DNA of 64,000 nt from Metapseudomonas resinovorans DSM 21078 (GCF_000423545.1 NZ_AUIE01000035.1:1-64000); one strand, 5' to 3'. Counted from the stretch's first letter, positions 1-9,823 are shown. A program made the numbers and translations. Notes: generated from the letters alone by a model not told the origin.

Positions 1-296
1 TCGACAACAACCGTGCCGAGAACGCCATCCGCCCCTTCGTGATCGGCCGCAAGAACTGGCTGTTCAGCGACACGCCCAAGGGCGCCACAGCCAGCGCGCA
101 GCTCTACAGTCTGATCGAGACCGCCAAGGCTAATGGGCAGGAGCCCTATGCCTGGCTGCGCTATATCCTCGAACGCCTGCCCTTGGCCAATAGCATCGAA
201 GACTTCGAAGCCCTGCTGCCGTGGAACTGCCCGCCGACGAGCGCATCCTGATAACAAAGCCTCGTCAACGGAAGACGGGGTTTATGGAGCGGATAC
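1..296 (+). mobile_element. IS66-family insertion sequence, right end (partial)
   Basis: The window opens inside an IS66-type element. The transposase 3' end is followed by about 45 bases that resemble the usual IS66 right terminus: a GACGGGGTT-type block at 274-282 and a terminal GGATAC at 291-296. The left part lies outside the window. The exact outer end is inferred from general IS66 terminus form, and no 8-bp target duplication can be verified without the other end. Confidence 0.6.
3..251 (+). CDS. tnpC: IS66 family transposase (TnpC), C-terminal fragment
   Basis: The reading frame is open from the first full codon and ends at 251. It encodes the last 82 residues or so of an IS66 transposase. 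The DNNRAENAIRPFVIGRKNW block is the conserved C-terminal part of the DDE catalytic core, including the final glutamate region, followed by the typical ATASAQLYSLIETAKANG stretch and the IS66 C-terminal tail. The 5' part is cut by the window edge, so whether the gene is intact cannot be judged. It marks the left side of an accessory region. Confidence 0.85.
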   Translation, partial: DNNRAENAIRPFVIGRKNWLFSDTPKGATASAQLYSLIETAKANGQEPYAWLRYILERLPLANSIEDFEALLPWNCPPTSAS

Positions 297-308
297 CGCG
301 GTTGGTAG
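288..308. repeat. Direct repeat copy 1 at the IS66 junction
   Basis: AGCGGATACCGCGGTTGGTAG. It matches 3248-3269 apart from one substitution and one inserted base. The two copies bracket the DUF262 and YhfG-Fic genes. The left half overlaps the presumed IS66 terminus. This could be a recombination scar or chance. Confidence 0.45.
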
Positions 309-454
309 GCCACGAAGGAAATCCAGAGCCTCGTGATAGTCAGCAATACGCTGCTCACTACCTTTAGGACCAACGGTAAAGACTCCGGCGCGGCGCAGAT
401 TCGGCAAGAATCTGGAACCATCTCTAGCCACCGGAACACTAACCGCGGTCCCCC
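297..454. other. Non-coding spacer between IS66 end and DUF262 gene
   Basis: No convincing gene. The first bases (to 308) belong to a short sequence that recurs at 3248-3269, see the direct-repeat entries. Short open frames here have no recognisable product. Confidence 0.5.
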
Positions 455-2263
455 CTACTTTTTTTCTGGTAACGCCAACTCGTCTTCCAGATATTTCGTC
501 AAGACATCACTATCGAAGCCTAGAATTGAGGCGTAGCGTTGACGCAACAGCTCTTCGCGTCGTTTGACGAAGTCCAGGAAACACTCCAACCGGAATAGAT
601 TCTTGTCAGCGGGGATTAGATGTTGCTTTGAGAACTCTTCAGTCCTTGACATGACCCAGCCATCAAAATCGCTATCAGACTTCTCCATGTTGTCTACGGA
701 TGGTAGCAACTGCAGGTTTGCCAAGCAGTCCTTTGAACTTACAAACGCTTCGACAGCCCATTCCGATACGCCACTGGAAAGAAGTCTTGCCTTAGAAAGC
801 TTTGCTTGTGGGAATATGTGATCAACATGATACTGTGAAGCCCCCCAGCGCTTGTCTGCATAGAGCAACGAAAGCGCTAGGAAACACCCTTTATCAGAGT
901 ACTTTATCGCCAGAAGATCATTCAGGCTGCGACTGTCCGTAAAGTCGATTTGACTGTGCTTACGCAGGCCAACGAGCAAATCTCTTTCCGGAAAACCCTC
1001 AGAAACCGCGAGTGATTCCTGAATAATTTTTCTCGCAAGCGCAATAGTATTATCAGAAGATCCACTAAACGCACTTCCGAGCAATGCCTTCATCAACCAC
1101 CGATGAATAGAAACAATAGCGTCCGCACCCATCGCATCGGTAGCATTGAAGCGCACCTTTGTTTTGAATAGGTAGTAAGCCACCGGCAGAAGGGCGTTAG
1201 TACTTGTCAGCGTATCCCGATCAATGCCGAAATCGTTGACTATGCGAACTGTACTTTCAAGGGCAACCTTGATGGCGTCCCAATTTTTGCGAATTAACTC
1301 AAGGTTAGACTTATTGAAGTTAGATACTTTGTACGCATTCGGCAGGTCTGAAAGAACCAGGCAAGCTTTCATTACCCAGTCTTTATCGAAGTCGTTGTGA
1401 CGTGCAAGCCCAGAATTCAAGTAATCAACAAACTGGTAGATTTCTTCTCGGGCATTCAAATCCCCCCAGGTTGTTGTAATCGTGGACAGCAGCAGATCTG
1501 ACTTACTTAGTTTTGTGCCGCCTTCATTCGCTCGAACGAATACGTCCAAAACCCTTTCAAGAGATTTACTGGTCTCTGTGAAGTACGCAATTACCTCATC
1601 CTTCCAAATCGCTCGATAGAGAGTTTCAAGATTTCTCTCAACTATCTTTCTATCAGTTCTATCTACCCCTTGACTCTCCAGTTTTTGCAGCAGATCATCA
1701 ACATAGGAATCAAACTCTTTCTGATCCCCAAACTCTAGAACCCTGCTGACAGGGAACCAATAACTCCCCGCACCTAGAGCTGGATCGTCCTTGAAGAATT
1801 GAAGACCATATGTTACGTCAGTAAGCGAATCATCTTCACTGCGCGCATCCTGCAACAAGTCAAGATACAGATACTGCCTAACCCACGCATCCGGATTATC
1901 CCACCGCTTATTCTTCAGCTTACTCTTGTAGCTTCCCTTCAAACCTATCAAAAGAGAAGTTAGACGCTGCTGACCATCAAGCACAAGCGTGACCTGCTTA
2001 TCAGTCAGATACGCAGACTCGTTATGGAAATCTCCGTAGGTAAAGTCCTCGACAAACTTATATATATTAAGATTCTCGATCTGAGCTGGACTTACGTCCC
2101 AGAATAAAAATGAGCTGATAGGATAGCCCTTTAGCAAGCTATCAAAGAGCCTAACAATTTGATCTGGAGTCCAAACGTACGGCCTCTGAATGGCTGGTAA
2201 AAAATAATCCACATTGAGACGTCTAATTACACTGGCGATATTGCTAGATTTATAAGCCACCAC
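455..2263 (-). CDS. DUF262 and HNH (DUF1524-like) protein, GmrSD-type
   Basis: A 602-residue protein. The N-terminal DUF262 domain (about residues 8-250) has the family signatures PAIQRPYVW (23-31) and DGQQRLTSL (96-104); DUF262 is a ParB/Srx-like NTP-binding or hydrolysing fold. The C-terminal part carries HVDHIFPQAKL from residue 479 and a downstream NLQLLPSVDNMEKS block, which resembles the HNH-like DUF1524 nuclease signature. This architecture is that of GmrS/GmrD fusions (type IV restriction of modified DNA) and related phage-defence proteins. Start: tandem GTG codons at 2263 and 2260, with GGGAG just upstream. Codon use is noticeably AT-richer than in the flanking genes, which suggests horizontal acquisition. 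The defence role is inferred from family and context. Confidence 0.75.
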   Translation of the reverse strand: MVAYKSSNIASVIRRLNVDYFLPAIQRPYVWTPDQIVRLFDSLLKGYPISSFLFWDVSPAQIENLNIYKFVEDFTYGDFHNESAYLTDKQVTLVLDGQQRLTSLLIGLKGSYKSKLKNKRWDNPDAWVRQYLYLDLLQDARSEDDSLTDVTYGLQFFKDDPALGAGSYWFPVSRVLEFGDQKEFDSYVDDLLQKLESQGVDRTDRKIVERNLETLYRAIWKDEVIAYFTETSKSLERVLDVFVRANEGGTKLSKSDLLLSTITTTWGDLNAREEIYQFVDYLNSGLARHNDFDKDWVMKACLVLSDLPNAYKVSNFNKSNLELIRKNWDAIKVALESTVRIVNDFGIDRDTLTSTNALLPVAYYLFKTKVRFNATDAMGADAIVSIHRWLMKALLGSAFSGSSDNTIALARKIIQESLAVSEGFPERDLLVGLRKHSQIDFTDSRSLNDLLAIKYSDKGCFLALSLLYADKRWGASQYHVDHIFPQAKLSKARLLSSGVSEWAVEAFVSSKDCLANLQLLPSVDNMEKSDSDFDGWVMSRTEEFSKQHLIPADKNLFRLECFLDFVKRREELLRQRYASILGFDSDVLTKYLEDELALPEKK

Positions 2264-2433
2264 TAACTCCCTCTATCGTCTAAACATACCGCCCCAGAAA
2301 AAACTGAAGGCTGCAAATGAACACCATTGCATGCCACATATTCAAGCGCGCTTAAGCTACCAAATGGCAATCTGCCACATCAATATCAATTCAGCTGGAT
2401 CAGACATAGCTCGTCGATCAGCCCTACCATGGC
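2264..2433. other. Intergenic spacer, nothing recognised
   Basis: 170 bases between two minus-strand genes (fic and the DUF262 gene). It presumably holds the promoter of the DUF262 gene. No clear palindrome or terminator was seen. Confidence 0.4.
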
Positions 2434-3042
2434 TTAGTAGCATATAGGTGGAATCGGCTGTCCAATGCATCGGTCGAAGATGCGGATCAGAGCGTTGTAG
2501 TCGCAGACAACTGCGTCGATGTTGGCCTGAATCCATTCGCACTCTTCGACTCCCCACCAGCTGAGCTCGTAACCGGCGTTGACGATGATGAACTCAAACA
2601 GGATGCGCTGAGCCCGTCCGTTTCCGTCGCGGAATGGGTGGGTCATATTCAGATCGCCAAACAGTTCAGCGGCAGCGGCGACCAGGTCGTGGCGATCCAG
2701 TCCCTCGAACCAATTGGCATTTGCCAGGGTACGGAATAGCTTCTCAGCCTCGGGCTCAATGCGGGTGACATTGCAGAAGTGAGTGCCGCCCTTGGAGATA
2801 TCCACAGTGCGCAGCTCGCCGGCCCAGTCGTAGATGTCCTGGAACAACTGGTGATGAATACGCTTTAGGGATACCAAGTCGTATGGCGGGGGGATGAATT
2901 CGATTTCGCTGGCAGCGATTGCGGAGAGTGTGCGCTCTGCTTCGTTGAGCGCTTCGTCAGAGGTTAGGCCCAAGCGGTTTCTAAGCACCGAAGTGCCGGG
3001 GTAGCAGTAGGGGTCTTGGCCGACGCCGTATTTGTCGACCAT
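2434..3042 (-). CDS. fic: Fic family AMP-transferase, toxin of a Fic/YhfG pair
   Basis: A 202-residue Fic-domain protein. The complete catalytic motif HPFRDGNGRAQR is at residues 135-146: His 135 is the catalytic base, and the acidic residue, glycines and arginines bind ATP. Fic proteins transfer AMP (sometimes other nucleotide parts) onto protein hydroxyls; in class I systems the toxin is held inactive by a separate antitoxin. The start ATG at 3042 overlaps the stop codon of the upstream antitoxin gene by one base (TGATG), so translation is probably coupled. No inhibitory helix was noticed in the toxin itself, in agreement with the antitoxin carrying it. Targets (often gyrase/topoisomerase IV in related toxins) cannot be read from sequence. 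Confidence 0.9.
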   Translation of the reverse strand: MVDKYGVGQDPYCYPGTSVLRNRLGLTSDEALNEAERTLSAIAASEIEFIPPPYDLVSLKRIHHQLFQDIYDWAGELRTVDISKGGTHFCNVTRIEPEAEKLFRTLANANWFEGLDRHDLVAAAAELFGDLNMTHPFRDGNGRAQRILFEFIIVNAGYELSWWGVEECEWIQANIDAVVCDYNALIRIFDRCIGQPIPPICY

Positions 3043-3212
3043 CAGCCTTGCTTGTTGCGGTAAGCGTCCAGGGCAGCTTCGCGAGTAGGCAGCTTGCGGT
3101 CCGCATCGGCCGGCGTCACGTCAAAGCCTTCCAGACGGAGACTGGCGGCATAGTTGGACTGGCGCACCTTGGCGAAGTAGGCCTTTTTGGCCTGTAGGGA
3201 CAGAGCTGGCAT
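3042..3212 (-). CDS. yhfG: YhfG-like antitoxin of Fic
   Basis: A 56-residue protein beginning MPALSLQAKKAYFAKVRQSN and ending LDAYRNKQG. It lies immediately upstream of fic with a one-base overlap. It fits the YhfG/DUF2559 family of small Fic antitoxins. It contains SLRLEG (residues 24-29), which matches the inhibitory (S/T)xxxE(G/N) motif by which class I antitoxins insert a glutamate into the Fic active site. Start ATG at 3212. Identification rests on size, position, the N-terminal KK.YF.KVR.SN.A.SLRLEG pattern and the motif. Confidence 0.85.
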   Translation of the reverse strand: MPALSLQAKKAYFAKVRQSNYAASLRLEGFDVTPADADRKLPTREAALDAYRNKQG

Positions 3213-3365
3213 TGGGTCGCGTCTCTCGCTGATTACTGCGCGATTATAGCGGATACCCCGGTTGCGTAGTGGGCAACAGCGGCTGCCGAAAGTGGTGACT
3301 ACATTAGGCGTTTTTTCTGGAAAGCTTTGGTTTGGCGAGGTTGGCGGGTGCCTGGACAGCCCGTT
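3213..3365. other. Intergenic region with direct repeat copy 2
   Basis: Short spacer between the fic operon promoter side and the end of the response regulator gene. The only notable content is the repeat at 3248-3269. Confidence 0.4.
3248..3269. repeat. Direct repeat copy 2
   Basis: AGCGGATACCCCGGTTGC followed by GTAG; near-identical to 288-308. The preceding GATTAT also resembles the GTTTATGG before copy 1. It lies upstream of the YhfG-Fic pair and closes a segment of about 2.96 kb. Confidence 0.45.
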
Positions 3366-4229
3366 TTATGGGCCTTTGGGGTACAGCAGGTTGCCGCTCG
3401 GGTGATTGATCAGGCGCGGCGAGCGCGGGTCGTCGCCGAGCTTCTGCCGCAGGCGCGAGACCAGCAGGTCGATGCTGCGGTCGAAGGCCTCGATCGAACG
3501 ACCCCGCGCAGCGTCCAGCAACTGCTCGCGGCTGAGCACCCGGCGCGGGCGTTCGAGGAAAACCCAGAGCAGGCGGAACTCAGCGTTGGAAAGCGGCACC
3601 ACCAGCCCTTCGGGCGACTGCAGCTGGCGCAGCACGCCGTCCAGACGCCAGGCGTCGAAGCGGATGCTGCTGCGGCTGTCGGTGCGAGGCGTGTCGTGGT
3701 CGTCACGCACCCGACGCAGGATGGTCTGGATGCGTGCCACCAGTTCGCGTGGCTCGAAGGGTTTGGCCATGTAGTCATCGGCACCCAGCTCCAGGCCGAT
3801 GATGCGGTCCGCCGGCTCACAGCGGGCGGTGAGCATCAGGATCGGGATATCCGACTCCGCACGCAGCCAGCGGCACAGGGACAGGCCATCCTCGCCGGGC
3901 AGCATCAGGTCCAGCACCACCACGTCGAAGCGTTCTTCGGCCAGGGCCAGGCGCATGGCCTGGCCATCGTCCACGCCCACCGCCTCGATATTGAAGCGCG
4001 CCAGATAGCCGCAGAGCAGCTCACGGATGGGCGCGTCATCGTCCACGATCAGGGCGCGGACGCTCCAGCGGTTCCGGGGAAAGGGCGTGTCCGAAGCGGA
4101 AGTCGATTGCAGGGTGAAGCTCGTGCCGAGGAGGAGGGCGTTTGGCGGCCCAGGAACTACACGCGGGCGTGCTTCGGGTGGACGAGCTACTTGGCGATGG
4201 ACGTTGCGAGGCGCGGTGGGCTTTCTCAC
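3366..4229 (-). CDS. OmpR/PhoB-family response regulator
   Basis: Receiver domain from about residue 57 (ALIVDDDAPIRELL) with the acidic pocket, the phosphoacceptor Asp in VVVLDLMLPGEDG and the conserved Lys in YMAKPFEP. A winged-helix Trans_reg_C domain follows (LSNAEFRLLWVFLERP ... DRSIDLLVSRLRQKLGDD). No histidine kinase gene is adjacent, so the partner is unknown; the gene follows liuE on the same strand. The start is uncertain: the only common start codon before the receiver is GTG at 4229, which gives a 56-residue extension without family similarity, and its GGAG is immediately adjacent instead of spaced. Homologues would be expected to begin near residue 56. Confidence 0.85.
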   Translation of the reverse strand: MRKPTAPRNVHRQVARPPEARPRVVPGPPNALLLGTSFTLQSTSASDTPFPRNRWSVRALIVDDDAPIRELLCGYLARFNIEAVGVDDGQAMRLALAEERFDVVVLDLMLPGEDGLSLCRWLRAESDIPILMLTARCEPADRIIGLELGADDYMAKPFEPRELVARIQTILRRVRDDHDTPRTDSRSSIRFDAWRLDGVLRQLQSPEGLVVPLSNAEFRLLWVFLERPRRVLSREQLLDAARGRSIEAFDRSIDLLVSRLRQKLGDDPRSPRLINHPSGNLLYPKGP

Positions 4230-4232
4230 CTC

Positions 4233-4260
4233 CAGCCCTTCCCCATTCGGAGAAGGGCTG
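4233..4260 (-). terminator. Inverted repeat after liuE, possible terminator
   Basis: CAGCCCTT (4233-4240) pairs with AAGGGCTG (4253-4260) immediately downstream of the liu operon. No T-run follows, so it may be a dispersed hairpin or a weak or Rho-assisted terminator. Confidence 0.35.
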
Positions 4261-4276
4261 GGAGTGGGGGGATGCC

Positions 4277-5182
4277 TCAGCCTGCCCGAGCGAGAATGGC
4301 GCGCGCCACCCTCGACCCGTTCTCCTTGCCCAGCACCGCGCAGATGCGTTGCCCGGCTTCCACCAGCTTGTTCATGTCGATACCGGTCTCGATGCCCATG
4401 CCGTTGAGCAGGTAGAGCACGTCTTCGGTGGCGACGTTGCCGGTGGCGCCCTTGGCGTAGGGGCAGCCGCCGAGGCCGGCGACCGAGCTGTCGAACACGG
4501 TGATGCCTTCCAGCAGGCTGGCATGGATGTTCGCCACGGCCTGGCCGTAGGTGTCGTGGAAGTGACCGGCGAGGCGGTCACGCGGCACACGGGTGCCCAC
4601 CACGTTGAACAGGTGGCGGGTGGCGCCGGCCGTGCCGGTACCGATGGTGTCGCCCAGGGACACTTCATAGCAGCCCATGGCGTAAAGCTCGGCGGCAACG
4701 CTAGCCACTTGCTCGGCGGGCACCTCGCCTTCGTAGGGGCAGCCCAGCACGCAGGACACATAGCCACGCACGCTGATGCCGTGGGCCTTGGCCGCGTCCA
4801 TCACAGGCACGAAGCGCGCCAGGCTCTCGGCGATGGAGCAGTTGATGTTCTTCTGCGAAAAGGACTCGGACGCGGCCGCGAACACCGCCACCTCCTTCAC
4901 CCCGGCTTCCACGGCGGCTTCGAAGCCCTTGAGGTTCGGCGCCAGGGCGGCGTAGGTCACGCCGGCCTTGCGCTGGATCTGCGCGAAGACTTCGGCGGAG
5001 CCGGCCATCTGCGGCACCCACTTGGGCGAAACGAAACTGCCCACTTCCACATAGCCGAGGCCGGCGGCGGTGAGGTCGTCCACCAGGCGCACCTTGTCGG
5101 CGACGCTGATAGGTTGCTTCTCGTTCTGCAGGCCATCGCGCGGGCCGACTTCGACCAGGCGGACCTTGCTGGGAATAGTCAT
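4277..5182 (-). CDS. liuE: Hydroxymethylglutaryl-CoA lyase
   Basis: A 301-residue cytosolic HMG-CoA lyase that splits 3-hydroxy-3-methylglutaryl-CoA into acetoacetate and acetyl-CoA, the last step of leucine/isovalerate degradation. The N-terminal VEVGPRDGLQNE motif is the catalytic and metal-binding start of the TIM barrel. GGCPYAKGATGNVATEDV is the family signature with the catalytic Cys loop. Length and sequence are normal. It is the last gene of the liu operon, separated from liuD by an 82-bp spacer holding a strong hairpin. Confidence 0.95.
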   Translation of the reverse strand: MTIPSKVRLVEVGPRDGLQNEKQPISVADKVRLVDDLTAAGLGYVEVGSFVSPKWVPQMAGSAEVFAQIQRKAGVTYAALAPNLKGFEAAVEAGVKEVAVFAAASESFSQKNINCSIAESLARFVPVMDAAKAHGISVRGYVSCVLGCPYEGEVPAEQVASVAAELYAMGCYEVSLGDTIGTGTAGATRHLFNVVGTRVPRDRLAGHFHDTYGQAVANIHASLLEGITVFDSSVAGLGGCPYAKGATGNVATEDVLYLLNGMGIETGIDMNKLVEAGQRICAVLGKENGSRVARAILARAG

Positions 5183-5202
5183 TGCGTCATCTCTCTTTCG
5201 GT

Positions 5203-5254
5203 GCGAAACCCATCAACCCCGCGATGGGTTTCGCGGGCTCTACCCATCCTACGG
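5203..5254. repeat. Intergenic hairpin repeat between liuD and liuE
   Basis: GCGAAACCCATC (5203-5214) and GATGGGTTTCGC (5223-5234) form a perfect 12-bp stem with an 8-base loop, followed by CCCATCCTACG. This looks like a common dispersed intergenic repeat of pseudomonads. It could attenuate or stabilise the liu mRNA between the two genes. Confidence 0.7.
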
Positions 5255-5264
5255 TCATGCCGGG

Positions 5265-7208
5265 TCAGGCCTCTTCCAGCTCGACGAGGGCGGTGCCTTC
5301 GTTGACCAGCTCGCCTTCGCTGCAATACAGCGCCTTGACCACGCCATTGTGGGGCGCGCGGATGCTGTGTTCCATCTTCATGGCTTCGAGCACCACCAGG
5401 GCGGTGCCGGCTTCTACTGTCTGCCCGGTTTCCACCAGGACGCGCACGATACTGCCGTTCATGGGCGCCGTCAGCCCGCCGTGGTGGGCGTGGCTGGCTT
5501 CGACTTCCTCGATCGGGTCGACCCGGCCGACGCTGCGCAGCTCGCCATCCCACTCCAGGTAGAGGGTTTCGCTCCGGCGGATCGCCAGATGCTGGCGGCG
5601 CAGGCCGTCCTGCTCCAGGGTGACGTATTCGCCCTTGAGCTGGATCGGGCTGGCGGCGGTACCACGCAGGCGTATGACCTGGCGCTCGTCGCCGCAGGTC
5701 AGGTGCAGGTCGGTCGCGCTCGGCAGGCCGGCACGCCAGCCGCTGTTGCGGCTCCAGGGCGAGTGCGGGTCGTCGCCGCGCACGCGCTCGGCCTCGCTCT
5801 GGCGGAAGGTTTCGCCAGCCACCTGCCAGAAGACCGGGGGCAGGGCGGCCGGGGCGGGCAGCAACTGCTCCTGATGACGGGCAATGAAACCGGTGTCCAG
5901 CTCGGCAGCGGCGAAGGCCGGGTGGGCCAGCACGCGGCGCAGGAACGCCAGGTTGGTCTTGAAGCCGCCCACGGCGGTTTCGTCGAGCATGGCCAGCAGG
6001 CGTTGGCGGGCTTCTTCGCGGTTCTCGCCCCAGGCGATCAGCTTGGCCAGCATGGGGTCATAGAAGGGCGATACCTCGTCACCTTCGGCCACCCCGCTGT
6101 CCACGCGGCGGCCGGGGCCGGCGTTGGCTTCGCGGTAGAGGGCCAGGCGGCCGCTGGCGGGCAGGAAGTCCTGGTCCGGGTCTTCGGCGTAGAGGCGCAC
6201 TTCGATGGCGTGGCCGATCAGCGGCACCTGCTCCTGGGTAATGGGCAGGGCTTCGCCACGGGCAACGCGAATCTGCCAGGCCACCAGGTCCAGGCCGGTG
6301 ATGGCTTCGGTCACCGGGTGCTCCACCTGCAGGCGGGTGTTCATCTCCATGAAGAAGAAGTCGCCGCGTTCATCCAGCAGGAATTCCACGGTGCCGGCGC
6401 CCACGTAGCCGATGGCCTGGGCAGCGCGCACAGCGGACTCCCCCATGGCCTTGCGGATTTCCGGCGAGAGGCCGGGGGCGGGCGCTTCTTCCACCACCTT
6501 CTGGTGACGGCGCTGGATGGAGCAGTCGCGCTCGTTCAGGTACAGGCAGTTGCCATGGCTGTCGGCGAACACCTGGATTTCCACGTGGCGCGGCTTGAGG
6601 ACGTACTTCTCCACCAGCATGCGCGAGTCGCCGAAGGCAGACTGCGCTTCGCGCTGGGCGGAGGCCAGGGCCTCGGCCAGCTCGCTTTCACGCTCCACGA
6701 CCTTCATGCCCTTGCCACCGCCACCAGCAGCGGCTTTCAGCAGCACTGGGTAGCCAATGCGCTCGGCGGCGGTGCGGAAGGTGTCCAGGTCCTGGGCTTC
6801 GCCGTGATAGCCGGGCACCAGCGGCACGCCGGCAGCTTCCATCAGCGCCTTGGCGGCGGACTTGCTGCCCATGGCGTCGATGGCGGTGGCCGGTGGGCCG
6901 AGGAAGATCAGCCCGGCATCGGCGATGGCGCGGGCGAAACCGGCGTTCTCGGAGAGGAAGCCGTAGCCGGGGTGGATGGCCTGGGCGCCGCTGGCCTTGG
7001 CGGCGGCGATGAGTTTGTCCACCAGCAGGTAGCTTTCCGCCGGCTTGGCGCCGCCCAGGTCCACGGCCACGTCGGCCTCGCGCACGTGGCGGGCGTTGCG
7101 GTCGATGGCGCTGTGCACGGCCACGGTACGGATACCCAGCGCCTTGGCAGTGCGCATGACGCGGCAGGCGATTTCACCGCGGTTGGCGATCAGCAGGGTG
7201 GTGATCAT
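5265..7208 (-). CDS. liuD: Methylcrotonyl-CoA carboxylase, biotin-containing alpha subunit
   Basis: A 647-residue protein starting MITTLLIANRGEIACRVMRT. Biotin carboxylase domain: ATP-grasp glycine loop AAAGGGGKGMKVV, and the MEMNTRLQVEHPVTE catalytic segment. The C-terminal biotinyl domain holds the attachment lysine in VVLEAMKMEH. It carboxylates biotin with ATP and bicarbonate; with LiuB it converts 3-methylcrotonyl-CoA to 3-methylglutaconyl-CoA. The frame stays open upstream to 7454 but that extension overlaps liuC and is unrelated, so ATG 7208, two bases after the liuC stop codon, is chosen. Confidence 0.95.
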   Translation of the reverse strand: MITTLLIANRGEIACRVMRTAKALGIRTVAVHSAIDRNARHVREADVAVDLGGAKPAESYLLVDKLIAAAKASGAQAIHPGYGFLSENAGFARAIADAGLIFLGPPATAIDAMGSKSAAKALMEAAGVPLVPGYHGEAQDLDTFRTAAERIGYPVLLKAAAGGGGKGMKVVERESELAEALASAQREAQSAFGDSRMLVEKYVLKPRHVEIQVFADSHGNCLYLNERDCSIQRRHQKVVEEAPAPGLSPEIRKAMGESAVRAAQAIGYVGAGTVEFLLDERGDFFFMEMNTRLQVEHPVTEAITGLDLVAWQIRVARGEALPITQEQVPLIGHAIEVRLYAEDPDQDFLPASGRLALYREANAGPGRRVDSGVAEGDEVSPFYDPMLAKLIAWGENREEARQRLLAMLDETAVGGFKTNLAFLRRVLAHPAFAAAELDTGFIARHQEQLLPAPAALPPVFWQVAGETFRQSEAERVRGDDPHSPWSRNSGWRAGLPSATDLHLTCGDERQVIRLRGTAASPIQLKGEYVTLEQDGLRRQHLAIRRSETLYLEWDGELRSVGRVDPIEEVEASHAHHGGLTAPMNGSIVRVLVETGQTVEAGTALVVLEAMKMEHSIRAPHNGVVKALYCSEGELVNEGTALVELEEA

Positions 7209-7210
7209 TG

Positions 7211-8005
7211 TTATTGCTCCTGCCAGGACGGTTTGCGTTTTTCCAGGAAGGCGCGCAGGCCCTCCTGGCCTTCGGGGCTCACACGGATGCGGGCGATGGC
7301 GCTTTCGGTGTAGCGGCGCAGATTGGGGCTGAGGGCACCGCTGCCGACTTCGCGCAGCAGGTCCTTGGTGGCGCTCATGCCCTGCGGGCTGTTCTGCAGC
7401 AGGTTGGCCGTCCAGGCTTCCACGGCCTGGTCCAGCTCCTCGGCTGGATAGCACTCGGCGAGCAAGCCCAGTTCACGGGCGCGTTCACCGCTGAAGCGTT
7501 CGGCGGTCAGGGCGTAGCGGCGCGCGGCGCGCTCACCGATGGCCTGGACGACGAAAGGGCTGATCACCGCCGGGGCCAGACCAATGCGCACTTCCGACAG
7601 GCAGAACTGCGCGTCCACGGCGCCGATGGCCATGTCGCAGCAACTGATCAGGCCCAGCGCGCCACCGAAGGCCGCGCCCTGCACCACTGCGAGGGTTGGC
7701 ACTTTGAGGTGGTAGAGGTTGTACATCAGCTCGGCCAGCTCGCGGGCATCGTCGAGGTTGGCGGCGTAGTCGAGCTGGGCGGATTCCTGCATCCAGGCCA
7801 GATCCGCGCCGGCGGAGAAGTGCCGGCCGCGGCCGCGCAGGACCAGGAAGCGCACCTTGCCATGCGCCTTGACGGCATCCAGGGCGAGGATCAGCTCTCG
7901 GATCATCCCGGCGTTGAAGGCGTTGTTCTTGTCCGGACGGTTCAGCCAGAGGGTGGCGATGCCGTTGTCGGCGATGTCCAGTTGCAGCGTGTTGAAGTCG
8001 GTCAT
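7211..8005 (-). CDS. liuC: Methylglutaconyl-CoA hydratase (enoyl-CoA hydratase family)
   Basis: A 264-residue crotonase-fold enzyme. The oxyanion-hole segments are visible as FLVLRGRGRHFSAGADL and VQGAAFGGALGLISCCD. In the liu pathway it hydrates 3-methylglutaconyl-CoA to HMG-CoA. Its stop codon is followed after two bases by the liuD start. It is separated from liuB by about 100 bp that carry a REP pair. Confidence 0.93.
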   Translation of the reverse strand: MTDFNTLQLDIADNGIATLWLNRPDKNNAFNAGMIRELILALDAVKAHGKVRFLVLRGRGRHFSAGADLAWMQESAQLDYAANLDDARELAELMYNLYHLKVPTLAVVQGAAFGGALGLISCCDMAIGAVDAQFCLSEVRIGLAPAVISPFVVQAIGERAARRYALTAERFSGERARELGLLAECYPAEELDQAVEAWTANLLQNSPQGMSATKDLLREVGSGALSPNLRRYTESAIARIRVSPEGQEGLRAFLEKRKPSWQEQ

Positions 8006-8013
8006 CCTGCTCT

Positions 8014-8080
8014 CCTGTAGGAGCGAGCTTGCTCGCGATCAGCGGTGGTACCCGGGGTCGCCAGCAAGCTGGCTCCTACG
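8014..8080. repeat. REP pair between liuB and liuC
   Basis: Two oppositely oriented GTAGGAGC-type units: a GTAGGAGCGAGCTTGCTCGC unit from about 8016 and CCAGCAAGCTGGCTCCTAC ending at 8079. Each has an internal palindrome, the form of pseudomonad REP/BIME elements mobilised by RAYT transposases. Placed inside an operon, they can fold in the mRNA. Confidence 0.8.
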
Positions 8081-8106
8081 ATGGCTCCACCGCTCGCAAG
8101 CAGGGT

Positions 8107-9714
<1,608 letters not shown>

Positions 9715-9751
9715 CTGGCGCGCTCCGTCGAGTGTCTGTACCGGCGCTTTC

Positions 9752-9806
9752 CTGTAGGAGCCAGCTTGCTGGCGAAGGCGTGTCCGCGAGCAAGCTCGCT
9801 CCTACA
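9752..9806. repeat. REP pair between liuA and liuB
   Basis: GTAGGAGCCAGCTTGCTGGC (from 9753) and GCGAGCAAGCTCGCTCCTAC (to about 9805) are converging REP units with a short spacer. Same family as the pair at 8014-8080. Confidence 0.8.
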
Positions 9807-9823
9807 GGGGCTCGGTGTGGCGA

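Noticed and set aside
5070-7313. Long plus-strand open frame of about 750 codons opposite liuD
   Set aside because: Antisense shadow of a high-GC gene; low-complexity Gly/Ala/His/Gln composition and no family resemblance.
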